This document shows positions 11,908 to 24,800 of a stretch of DNA of 64,000 nt, piece after piece. The DNA is from Protea cynaroides. Taxonomy: Eukaryota > Streptophyta > Magnoliopsida > Proteales > Proteaceae. Within the stretch, counting starts at the first letter, position 1, and each line of letters begins with the position of its first letter. The notes under the pieces are model-generated. The model had not been told where the DNA came from. It saw only the letters and a program-made list of their open reading frames with translations, and did not search any database. The stretch is taken from positions 60,067,007 through 60,131,006 of the forward strand of contig CM053269.1 of assembly GCA_028583415.1 (NCBI GenBank), written 5' to 3'. The position numbers and the translations under genes are program-made.

Positions 11908-14900
11908 ATGGAAATGGAAGAGAAGTGCAGCCATGGAAACCTGGTGGAAACGGCCACGGCAGACCGAGCTGTTTGGCTGATGAAGTGTCCCCCGGTGGTG
12001 TCTCGATCTTGGCAGTCTCCAGCTGACTCAACTCGTCCCCTCGCCAAGGTCGTACTCTCAATCGATCCTCTCCATTCTGGCGACGATAACTCTTCACCAC
12101 AGGTGATAACCCAGTAAACTTTCCACTTCCTCTTTTTTGTATCTGTTGTTCTCCCTAGGGTTCGATGTTGTCTCCGAATGCTTCTTCTGCTTTCGTTTTG
12201 CCAAAAGATTAGAAACCAAGTAAGATGTGTTTCAGATCATCTTCTTATATTGGTAGTTTTCCTTCCGTGTTTGGATGAAATCGTTAAATTTCTTTACGTT
12301 AAGTGATCGTTGAGACATTGCATCCTACGAGTTTTTATCTCTTTCCTAGAAACTGATTATGTGATTTTTCCATCCTGAAAGAACAGGGAAGCCCGGAGAC
12401 CATTGATTGTTTGCGATCGTTGAGACATTGCATGCAACGAATTATTATCTCTCTTCTAGAAACTGAATATGTGGTTTTTACATCCTGAAAGAACAGGGTA
12501 GCTCGGAGACCGTTAATCGTGAGGTGGGAATGTTTATTGTACCAACTGCCTCATCCTCCAAAATATAAGTGGTCATCTTGGGTTTGATGCAATAAAATTC
12601 TACAGCGTTTCACATTTTCTTCGGTAGTGAATCTTATTAGAGAAATGGGCGGTTGATGAAAAGAATTGTTTCTTATATTTGGTTGGCTTTCTTTCAGGGT
12701 TCTTTAAGTGAAAATTTTATAAAAACTACCCTAGCTAAGAGATTGAAAGATGGGCATTGTCCGTAAATCGGCTTATTCACTCACTTATAGTGTAACACCA
12801 TATTTCAAGTTCCCTGCAGCCTGCAGGGCATGAAACGATGCTTCTGAGTAGAAAGGATTTTCTTCTGTTGGCCCGGGTGGTTAAAAATCCTAGAATTGGA
12901 TCATCTTATATGAATCTGTCAGGGTGGTGGTGGTGGGAGGGTAGGGATAAAGCATCTGCCTTCTTTTCTTGGAAACAGCCTCTTGTGAAGTGGGGTAAGG
13001 CTGCGTACATAAGCCTTTCCCCAGACCCCACTGTGGCGGGAGCATCATGCAGTGACTACACTTTAGTTTTATTATATCCCAGCCTAAAAAAATCTGGAAG
13101 CCTCCTTAACACCCCTTCAGAACATTCTGTTTGATGTTTCCTGCCAGCATTCTCTCTTGTTCTTTTGCTGCAATCAAGCTCTAGTTTTTTGTTTTTTTTT
13201 CCCTGTTGCCTTTAGTTATTTTCCATTTCTATTTTGGTCTTTTCTTCCTTCTCTACTATTTCTACCTGTTTATAGTACTTTAAATTCTGGATTGTTAGAA
13301 ACTTTAAATTCTGGATTGTTTTCTGGTTCAATTCTTCTAGGTTAGTTCTTTTTATTGAAATGGTTATTATTATTATGCCAGAATTGATTCTCTGTCGAAA
13401 TTATGCCCCTTATTGTCTCCTTCTGGTTTAAGAAGGAGATCAGTTTGTCTCAACTCGCCCTTTTGTTTTAGCCATTGCAGTATTTCAAGTTCTTTGGTAA
13501 TCTGACATCATCTAATTAGGTCTCTTTAGTTTCTCAGTTCAGACTCTCTATCTGAACTTTTGATTTCTTTAGTTCGAAATCCTAAGCTTAAGACGAAACT
13601 TATGGATACAAAGGATTTATTCTTCCCTCATCCATCGGGCCAATTACCTAAAATGATTGATTTTCTTGAAACCATCCTACATAATAATCATCAGAAGTTG
13701 ACTTTACGTGTCACTGATGTTGGTCATATGCATAGTTGTCAAGGCGTCGCCTTGGAGTCTAGGTATTTGGGTGAGTTAAATAGGGCTAGGTGGTTGGTTG
13801 CCTTATTGTCTCATGCATAATTGTCAAGGTGTCGCCTAGGCACACCTTGTGACACCTTGGAAAATCGGGCTCCTTGGTCGCCTAGGCAGGTGCATTAGTT
13901 GCCTAGGTGGGCACCTTGGTTGCCTTGGCGTCTTGACAACTATGGTATCACACCTTGTTTTATTTGTTTATTTATTTTTTAATTAATGTCATTTGTATCA
14001 TTTTTATTGGATGTATAAAGTACATATATACACCATACTGCATGGAATCATGCATATGTATTAAAGATAATAAAAAATGATTAGTTAGTCCCTTCCTTTT
14101 TGTATATATCTTCTTATTAAGATGTACTCTTATAACGCCTTGGTAACACCTTGGGTACGCCTAGGCACCTCTCTAGCGCCTTGGGTCGCCTTAACAACTA
14201 TGGTCGTATAGGTCATGTAATCTCCCCTTTTTTTAATATGGGCTGGATAATGAGCCCATTGTTCTTTCTTTGAAGAGCAGTTTTGGGTCATACTTGTCAT
14301 TTGATTATTTGAGTCTGTCTATATAAAAGGGGAAAAGCGGGTGGGGTTGGGGGGGGGGGGGGGCTATTGATTAAAAATCAAATAGAAAAAGGAAAATGCA
14401 AAAGTGAGAAAAATTAAAGAAAACATGCTTGCAGCTTAGCTGTTTGTTCCTGTGTGAACACACATTGGAACAAGTTGAACTCTTCTGCACCCTAGGTGCA
14501 ACCCAACTTTTTTCTTCTCTCTTTCTTGTTGTTCTTTTATTATTTTTGAACCATCTATTAGCTGAACCATTTGTCCACCTTTATCAACCATTTTAAAGCT
14601 CTCAAATTAACCATCTCTATCACTTAAACCTCAGTATGTTCCCCTTCACTATTCCTTGCCATCAACTAGCTAGCCTCTAGAAACTTTGAAACATCTATAA
14701 GAATCAGTAAAGGAGCAAAAATAACTCCTCTCCTATTTTTTGTTCTGCCACCCGCTACAAAAATTAGAGGAATCCAAACCTCCTCATCTAATAAGCACTA
14801 TTAGCTTTCTTTTTTTTCATTTTAATTTTTTTAATTAATATTTTTACTTTTATGCTATTTCCTGTTGAAGTATACATCTGCGGTTATAATTTGTCTATAT

Positions 14901-17900
14901 GTTTTGGTGCTATCAGCCTAACAATCTATTTAAGTGTGAAAAAACTAAGTGTTCCTCCAAGCATCTTGTTGAGTGAACAAACAACCAAGCATTGGGAAGC
15001 ATGTCATTGAGCCCAAGCTTTAAATGGATGATCCTAAACAGCTCAAGTGACACTAGTCATGAGGTTGCAAGCCTAAAGATGAAAGATCAAATATCACCCC
15101 AACTTCATGAAGATTCAAGCATCTCAAGTTCAAGAGATTGAAGACATATTAGATATTTAAATGTAATATGTTCATCATGTATGGATGTAAGTCCAAAAGG
15201 CTCTCACAACTCTAAAAGACATAAGCTAAGATACTAAGCTACAAACCTTGACTAAGTCATTTCGTAGGCAAAATAGAGAATGAAAGCAACCTACAAAGCT
15301 ATCCAAATGCCTTAGGCCAATCTAGCCAGAAGAGCTCAAACAGGGTTACCAGCCGATGGACCAGGCGATCGATGATTTAATCATTGGTCGATCGATTTTT
15401 TATTAGCAATCGATCTATGCATAAACCATTGTATACCAAGAGCTCTCCTGAGATTTTCGGTTGATGGACTGGTTGATTGAGACATCATTTGATGGAACTC
15501 GAGAGGCTTCTTGAGATTAGTGGTCTCTGGTCAACCTATTCTTATAGGTCGATGCCTACCTCTTAGCAGTCGACCGATGGAACCTTAACGGTCGACCGAT
15601 GGCATGACTAACATCTCACGATGGGTATATTTTGTACGGTCAAAGACCCTGGTGGTTGAACAATGTTGTTTTGTTGAGTCTCCAACAGCTCTATTTTGAA
15701 AGGGCTTTTGTTCTCCTTTAAAGTGGGGGTTCATGGTATTTTTAAAAGTAACTCTTGAACATCTTGAATACATTTTGAACTATAGCTTGAAGATCATTTT
15801 ACAAGAGTTGTGAGCACACATTGGGATTGATCTAGCACTTCATCTTGAATAGCTACCTTACAAAGAGATTACTGCTTTGTATTTTGTAATTTGTATATTT
15901 GGCTAGTTACGATCCTTGTTCTTCACACTTAATTGCAAGTGGTATAAGGGGAAGGGTGTACCCATTGTTGGTTGCGTGAAATCATTTTACAAGAGCTGCT
16001 GTGAGCACACATTGGGATTGATCAAGCACTTAATCTTGAATACCTACCTTACAAGGAGGTTGGTGCTTTGTATTTTGTAATTTGTATGTTTGGCTAATTA
16101 AGAGCCTTGTTCTTCACACTTCATTGCAAGTGGTATAAGGGAAGTGTGTACCCATTGTTGGTTGATCGCGGTAGTGATCTGTGAAATTCTGTGGTGGTCC
16201 GACAAAAACCACTTGGGGTTTGATAGTGAGCCTTGGAAATAGAGGCTTGTGCCAAACGCCCAAACCTCTAAAGTTATTGTGAGCTAGAGGAAATGCATCT
16301 CAGGTACACCAATTAGTAGGGATGAGAGGATTAATGTTGGATCCCCAAGGACAAAGGATTGATTTACCCATTCAAAGCAATGGCTGATCTTCCCCAAGAG
16401 TTCACATTGACAGGAAAGTTTGGCACCTCGATCTCGGCTCTTCGCCACTTGGGGGCTGGGGCTGTAGTATGTTCCAAGGGTTGGTTGTTCGCCCATTAAA
16501 GCGGTACGTGAGCTGTGTTCAGAATGTCGTGAGCCAATTCAGTCCATATTTGGTGTGGGCATTAGAGCATTGAGATACTTTCAATATCTCTCTACCCCTT
16601 CACGTTTATTGTGATCAACATATCTAAACCCTAGGGTCTTTGGGAAGAATTGGCGAAAATTCCTAAGTGTCAAATTCTGCAATTAGACTAATTCACCCCC
16701 ACTTGGTTACCTACCGGTCCTTACATATTCTATAATCTGAATCCTTTTTCCTTTTTCAATAAATTCATAGCCATAAATTCTTTTTGTCAACCAAATTCAG
16801 AAAGGAACCTAGATCATCATTTAATAGGAATAAGATTATGCTAACTTGTCCCTGATGTAGGGGTAATTTCCATAACTTTACTTTCCAAGTAATCCTTAAC
16901 TTAAATTCTCAAAAAAGTTTTTTAGGTTACAAGCTAATAGGAATTAGCGTAATGCTCATATACCCTTAAGTTAGGGTTAATTTCCAAATCTTTATATTTC
17001 TCCATCAGCAACTTTAATGCAGAACCAGTCCCAAACTAGAAAACTAGAAAGAGACTTGCAATACAGGATCTATAGAACAGATAGATTAGAGAAATTATAG
17101 CTGAGAGAGAATAATTTAGAAGCAAGTGGTAGAAGAATCAGATAAGCCTGATATCCTCGTCGAGTATTCTACTCTGAGAGTACTAATAGCCTGCAGAATA
17201 TCTCAGAGATCTGATTTTAAAACAACGGTGAGCAGATACAGTCCTAGTGACACTAGGAAAACTGGGCAGTAATGATGAAACTTGAATATCGGCTATCATT
17301 TCCAGTAATTTATATTAGAAATCAGGAGAGCAGATAACCAGAGGCTTGAAGATCGCATTTAAACAATTTTATGTGCTATTCAGAAAGTTATAAAACTAGA
17401 AAGCCAGCTGAAAATAGATGTGAACACAGGGGTGCCCCAGACTTTAGAAATACATAGAAGTTGATCTGGAATGGATGGAAAAAGAATCAAAAGTATAGGG
17501 CGGGATAGAAGAAAGAAGGATTGCAGGAATCCACCTGCTGGGACCTTGGAATCTGCCAAGAATTTCTTGAGAATCCACCAAAGAAAAGTACTGAGTTCAC
17601 GGTAGCATACAGTTTTAGAAAACTGAACTTTCATTAATAGGTCATAGGCCAGTATAACTGTATATAGATTTCATAAACTGACCCTCTACTCCTCAACTGA
17701 TTTGGAAGTCAAACTACTACTTGGTTTAGTAAAATCACTTGGTTTAGTAAAATCAATCATGTAATTGACACTCCTACACAAACTAGAACTCTAAAACCAT
17801 AGCATAAACTGAAAAGAAAAAAACCAACCAAATTTCCTAATAATACTAGTGATGCAGGACCTGATAGTAAGAGCGATTGTACTCTCATAAGTTACCATCG

Positions 17901-20900
17901 AAGGCATAAGAAGACCCCCAGCCCATATTGGATGTGGATCCTTTCTTTGTTGTTATTTAAGTTGTTTGCTTTGTTTCTTTTAATTAGTTGGGCTTTAGTA
18001 TTTGTTAGTTATTATTTAAGTTTTTTTTAATCAAGGTTCGAGGTCTTGGTTTTGAGGCCGGTTTCAACCAGCCTCGAAACTAAGTTGTCCCAGTTTTTCC
18101 ATCTGGTTTCAGTCAAAACTTGGGATTTTTCCCGGGTCATCTTGAAACCTAAGTTTCAAGGCCTAAAATTGGTTTGTTTGATCTTTTTTTTTTTTTTTTT
18201 TTTTTTGTATAGCATATTTGAACCATTTTACACCTATTTCCTAAGTAGTTGAGGAAAAACATATCTAAAATGGTATTATGTCATGTGAACCCAAGTTTGG
18301 TTGTGTACATTGAGACATAGGATTGTGTCCCGAGTTAAGTAGGCAAACGGTGGGCAAGAAGCTAAGATGACCGCTTTCTTGGTTGTTGATGCTTTGGCCT
18401 CTTACAATGCACTTTTGGGTCGGGATTAGATCCTTCGAACTAGGGACTAGATTAAAAGGTTAGTATATGAATTCCCTGGTTACTTTATTTTCGAACTAGG
18501 GAGACCCATTGCTACTTACTTGCTATATTCTCGCGTCCTTGCACGGTTCGGGAGGTGAGGGGTAGTGGTAAGCTTACATCCTGTTAGCATTGGTCCAACA
18601 ATCTCAATTGCTACGAGCTCTCTCTTTTATGGCAGAGATCTCTCACACCAAAGAACCGAATCACAATGGATCGAAGCCTTGCTTCATGATCAACACAGTA
18701 TAGATCTTAGTGGGCAAAGAAGCAGATGCTGCAACTCAGGCATTACCCAATAGAGGTGCAAGGTTTATAGAAGTACCGAAACAACCAGAATATGCACTAC
18801 TTCCAATTGAAAAACTAATTTTAGTCCTTTATGCAGCCAAAGAAGCAAGGGTGCTCTACGATAAACTCATAAACCTATACTAAGACATGTTAGCATGCTT
18901 TAACGCAGTAAAACGCCCATTTGTAGTTGGGGCGTTAGCGCTTTTCTTGCTACGTCAGCCCCCAACACCATTGCAAAAGACAACTCCGCGCCTTTGGTCG
19001 CTCGATAGCTGAGGTACTTTGTTCAAAATAAGAGCCTAATTTTTTTACTAATATCTTCATTTTACTTTAGATATTATTCATAAATAAACAAACACTCAAA
19101 TAGTCTAAAATTCAAGTTCCAAAAGGATAAGAAGTTAAACTTTCTAGTTTAAGAACAAAAATCGAATTTTTGGGCTCGGGGGTATTTTTAATTTCGAAAT
19201 GCTAGGCTTTTTCCCAGTTCTAAAAAATTTCGTAATCTCTTCCTTTGATGCCAAAAAATTCTTCTAAAGCGACTTTAAACAGCATTCGAGTACTTCAAAC
19301 AAGATATAACCAAAGCATATTTCCTTTAATATCACTCGGATTCAAGTAATCTCGGATTTGTTGCAAAGCTAGCATAATCAGTTTTCCAACAAATTTGAGA
19401 TTGCTTGAATCCGAGTTATATTGAAGGAGTTATTCTTTGATCAAACCTTGTTCAGAGTACGCGAATGCTGTTTAAAGTCATCTGAATGGAAATAATTTTT
19501 TGGACATCAAAACAAAAGATTATTTTGGTGCTCTTATGGTTTTTAATGATGTTTTACTTTAATAAGATTTATAAAATTTATATTGGAGAAAAAAGCTAGC
19601 ATTTAGAAGTTGAAAATCACCCTGCGTTCGAAAATCCAATTTTTGTTCTTCAACTAGAAAGTTGATTTTTCATTCTTTTGGAATTTGAATTTTAAACTAT
19701 TTTTATAGGATTCAAATGGGGGTGTTTGCTTATTTATGATTAATATCTTAAGTAAATGTTTATATTTCATTTACTTAAATGATATTAGTCATAAATAAGT
19801 GATGTGTGTTATATACTGTCCCTCTTGTATACTGTTCTCTGTCTTGTACTACTCTAACTTTTAAGGTCAGAGTACACCAAGTTTCGATCGAAACTTGATA
19901 GTTTATTAGGTGTTTGGACTAAGTTTCTGCCAAAACTAGAGATTTCAACCGAAACCTAGTCGAAACATTGATTTCATACCAAAATTTGGGACTTTTATGC
20001 TTCGAACCTACATTTCGTTTCGGTTTTGCAAAAAAAAAAAAAAAAAAGAACAACATTTCGGCCAAAATTAAGAACTACAATTTTACTATAATGAGATTTA
20101 TGAAAATTTTAGATTGTAGAAAAGCCTTAGCATTTGAAAGTTGAAAATTGCCACCGCAACAGGAATGCGGTTTTTGTTCTTGAACTGGAGGGTTGACTTT
20201 TTATCCTTTTGAATTTTAAACTATTTTTATTGGATTTAAATGGGAGGTGTTTGCTTATTTATGAATAATATCTTAAGTAAATGTAAACATTTACTTAAAT
20301 GATATTAGTCATAAATAAGTGTTGTTCATGTGTACTGTTTCCTTACCTATTTTGACTTGTAAGTTCGAAACGTACATCTGGATGTCGAAATAGACAAGTT
20401 TTAATCGAAACATGTGCATTTTATATCTTGAAACCTGTTGACTCTGGTCGAAACCCCGATCATTTTAGTAGCGAAGTTCGGTTTTATCTCCGTCAATTGC
20501 GAAGTCAAGATGGTTTCGACCGACTCCTCAAATTATGCTTTTAATCTTTGAGGCCATTAGTGTTTACTCAGTCTTTTAAGTCTTTTAGTTAAGTCTGTGG
20601 GAACATTAAATTAAATGTTGTTATGGGGCTGATCTGAGTTGCGAATGTTGGTGGGTGTTGACTTTTTCTGGTCTATCTTTCTCCATGATTCTAGGGTGTT
20701 TTCCTTGTTCTGTTTTAGTTCTTGGATCTTGTCTCTTTGTCTATTGTATATCTTCAGTATGAGAGAGAGAGAGAGGAGATGATGTTTCTATATCTGTTGT
20801 TGATTAGTTATTTTGTAAAGCAAATTATTAACCTCGAGAAGAGGGATCCTAATAAACTGTAACATATAATCAAAATAACTGGTGACAGTGGTTTCTACTG

Positions 20901-21823
20901 AGTTCTGTTATTGGCTAAATACATCCTACTTCGTGACTCTGTAAATATATGATGAACTCTCTTGCAAGTATGTAACACAGTTACCTAACTGGATTGTTCC
21001 ATTTACATGTGTTACATTTATAACACCCTTTATGTACTCGTAGGGTGTTGCAGAGACCACACACTCACATGAAACTTGCGCAATCGTCAGTCCATGATAT
21101 TCTGATTGTGCTAGAGCTTACTTATGTTTATTAACCTAATCATCATTACTTTTGTGGTTTTAATTTGAGGATTATGTAATTCATTTTGTAGTCTTGATGG
21201 GAGAATAAACCATCTTCTTCAATTATGGGTGATGATAAAATTTATTTCATGTGACATTTTTCCAATCAAATGGGTACACTAAAGCTATTGAGGCAGCAAA
21301 TAATTTTTTTTTTGAAGAGTAAGCCTATATGCATGCTAGTACAAGGAACGAATTTTTCTATCTATATCTTCTTCTTTTGTATTTCTTGAAATTTAAACTA
21401 ATAAATTTGGTCATGCTTCTTATTGAGATGAATACTCTTTCGAATTAGTTTTTGCCCATCCAAATTTTATACATTTCTTGAATCATGATCAGTTCACAAT
21501 GGAAATGGCCAGCAATGAATCTGGGAATGTACCTAAGTGTTACTCTTTGGATATGTCTAAAGACTTCATTCCAATGTGTGTTTTTTCCCAGACAAGTCAA
21601 GGTGAGGATGATGACATATTTTCTTAAGCTTTCTTGTTTCAATGTTCAAAATTTGATTGGCACATTTACTTTCATATTGCATGATCAAAAACAGTCTTTT
21701 TTTTTCCTTCAACTATCTATATTTACATTGAACTTGGGATTACTTTCACAACATCCCCACCTAGGTGTAATATTGACCTGCTTGGTTCATCTCATGTAAT
21801 CTACTATCTTTTTGTTACTTAGC

Positions 21824-21860
<37 letters not shown>

Positions 21861-24800
21861 ACTAGTATTTTTAGTTTTAGAATTGATGGTTCTTCTCAAG
21901 GTCAAGACTAAATGGTGATACCTGGATATTGTTGGACATATTGTTTTCTAATGCACTGTAGAAGCTGCTGTGTCACAAGAAATCAGCTATAGTTATGAAT
22001 TAGCCCGTAATACGTGTATGATTACTAGAAAATAGATACATCATACAAGCATAACTTGATGCTAAATTGCCAACCTTCGAACAACCAACTTACCCTGGAC
22101 CTACTAAGTTTATACAAGGTAGCCATATTTTGATTATTTTCCTCCAAAACTAGCTAATTTCAAAGGCTATTCATAAAAAACAAAAATCATGAAGTTAGAG
22201 AGCATTAGGCACTTGTAGTTGTATGAGTTAGTCAATAATAAAGTCTAGTGTAGCATGTAAAACTAGCTTGATAGTAAGCTGATGATGGACAGACAAAAAC
22301 TGATCTGCAGTTTTGTCACCTCTTAAAGTTGTGGTTGAAGCGAATTAAAAACAAATGCACATGTCGAAAATTACCTGCCAAAGGTCAAACTTAAATGGGA
22401 TTTCATGGCACATTATCAGTTCAATGCCTAGGTGGCTCACGGGGGATCTGGGCAACAAACACCTAAGCAAACTGTCTATACTCTAGCTTGGGTTCCTAAT
22501 CATAGGCAGGCAACCAGGCTTGTGCCTAGGGAACTACCAAAATAGAGAAAGTGCATTATGGCACATTGTCAGTGCGATGCCTAGGTTGTTGATGGGGGTC
22601 TAGGCAACAAACACCTAGGAGAACTGTCTATACTCTAACTTGGGTTCCTAATCCTATTAGCAGGCACCAAGGTTTGTTGTGCCTAGGGAACTGCCAAAAT
22701 AGAGAAAGTGCATTTTGGATGCTCTTTATTTGTTTTGGTTTATACGTATGGTATATATTATGTGTATTATACAGTATCATATTATTCAACTTTTGGGAAA
22801 GAAATAAATGAAAGTTGATTTTTTTTTCTTTTGCTTCATATATCTTACATTTGTGGTTAACACTACCATTTCATTTTATATGTAAGTAAAGCATACAAAA
22901 CTGTAGAGACGAAAAAAACCACCACTTGTTTTTTTTGTAAGTTAACGATTGCCAATTTAACGTATGTTCATGGTTATCTACACTTTATTTCATAACTAAA
23001 AGTGTCTATAAAGTTTAGGGAAAAGCTTCGGCCTTCAGAACCATTCCCTTGATTTGCCTAGGTGTTTTAACTTATTAGAATGTGTAGATACATAGTGGAT
23101 ATCAAAATAGAAAGTACAACTGTTAGGAGTGGATCAGAGGTTGAGAAAAATTCAGATTTAGGGGTTCGATGGAGGTGGTGATATAGAGGATAACTTGCAA
23201 CTCAAATAACTAAAAATAATAAACTGTTCCGGGTGCCATTTGCCGAAGGCCAGAAGACCCAATAAATGGATCCAGCCAAGAGAGCAAGATTCCTACTTCA
23301 ACTAGAATTGTTGGAATCACAGAACTTGGATTCAGACCAGGGTTGTCAAGGTAATGCCCAGTTGCTGCCTAGGCAACCAGGTTATGAATGGGGGTGCAAG
23401 ACTTCTTTAGGTAAGATTGAGCTACAAGTGCTCATAAAATTTCAGGCAGCCACCTAGGAGACCAGGCGTGTCCCTACATATTGAATAGAAGTTCTATAAT
23501 GGAACTGTTAGAGACGGAATTAGAGTTCAGTCAATGTGATAGTTGGGGACATAATAGTTTGACTTATAATGCTTCTATTTTTGTGTCTTATGTATTCAAA
23601 TGACTTAATGTTGGCAATTTGACTGCTGTCTGGGCATTATAGAAATCCTTTTTGGATGAATTTAATGTTGAAAAGAGACAAAGCATCATTAATATTTATA
23701 ATCTAAGGGGGCATTTGGATACCTTTCTGTCTATTCTGATTAGAAAATAAACAACGTATTTGTTTCTATATTTATATTTTAAACACATTAACGTTTCTAA
23801 ATAGTAAGGTAGCTCTATTGTGACCTGGTGATCATGGGTTTGAATATAGAAACAGCTTCTCCATGAAGCAAGGTAAGGTTGTTACATTAGCCTCTTCCCA
23901 GACCTCGCAGTGGCGGGAGTCCTATGCACTGGGCACGCCCTTTTATTAATGTATTTAAACAGACTTGTCTATCAAAAAAAAAAATTTGTGTACATGTACC
24001 TTAAATGTGTTTTCAAATTATCACAATGATAAAGGATTCTAATCTAACAATGATGAGAACAAGGTCAAAGACGGTATTGAGCATGGCCTGATGCAGTGGC
24101 CCTAGCAACTACAGCGATCCAATCTTCTCGTACCTAATGGTTCCTGTGAAATGGTACCCCAAAAAACAAATGGATTTCATATGAGATAGGAGATTGGAAG
24201 AGACATTGAGAGAGAGGTGGGCAGGGTAAAGAATTTGTTCGGCCCACGGATGGTTCCTGAACTAGTGGGAGGGGGGGTAGTGGGGTGGGGGAAGGAAAGA
24301 GGGCATCGTTGATGGGGCCCTTGGTGGTTCCAGAATCAAGGGGGGGGGGAGAGAGAGAAACTTTCCGAACTAGTGAAAAAGAGAAGATAGGAGGGTTTGT
24401 AGAGGTCTCTACACCTAGAGAGAGAGAGAGAGGATGGGGGTGAAGGCATGAGGCATCACACCTGAAGCCATTGGCCCTTGTTCTCCATCTCTGCTGGGTT
24501 TGCTAGAGAGAAAGAGAGGACTGAAGGTAACAGCTTCACTCGTTTCTTAAATTTGAAAAAACTGTTAAAATGTTCAAATTACCACTATACCCTCATTAAA
24601 TCATGTGCTACTAATTAGAATGATCAAATTACCACTATACCCTCACTAAAATCATGTGCTACTATAAGCAAGGATTAAAGTATCATGTATTAGTAGCATA
24701 TTGGTCGGGTGATTTTAAGAGATGTATCGTATCGTATCATGGATACAATGGATATGCTAAGATACTCTAGGATACGGGGCCAGATACACGCGGGAATGAT

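Noticed and set aside
21445..21642. 65-aa minus-strand frame at TFIIF-beta exon 2
   Set aside because: Antisense shadow of a coding exon.
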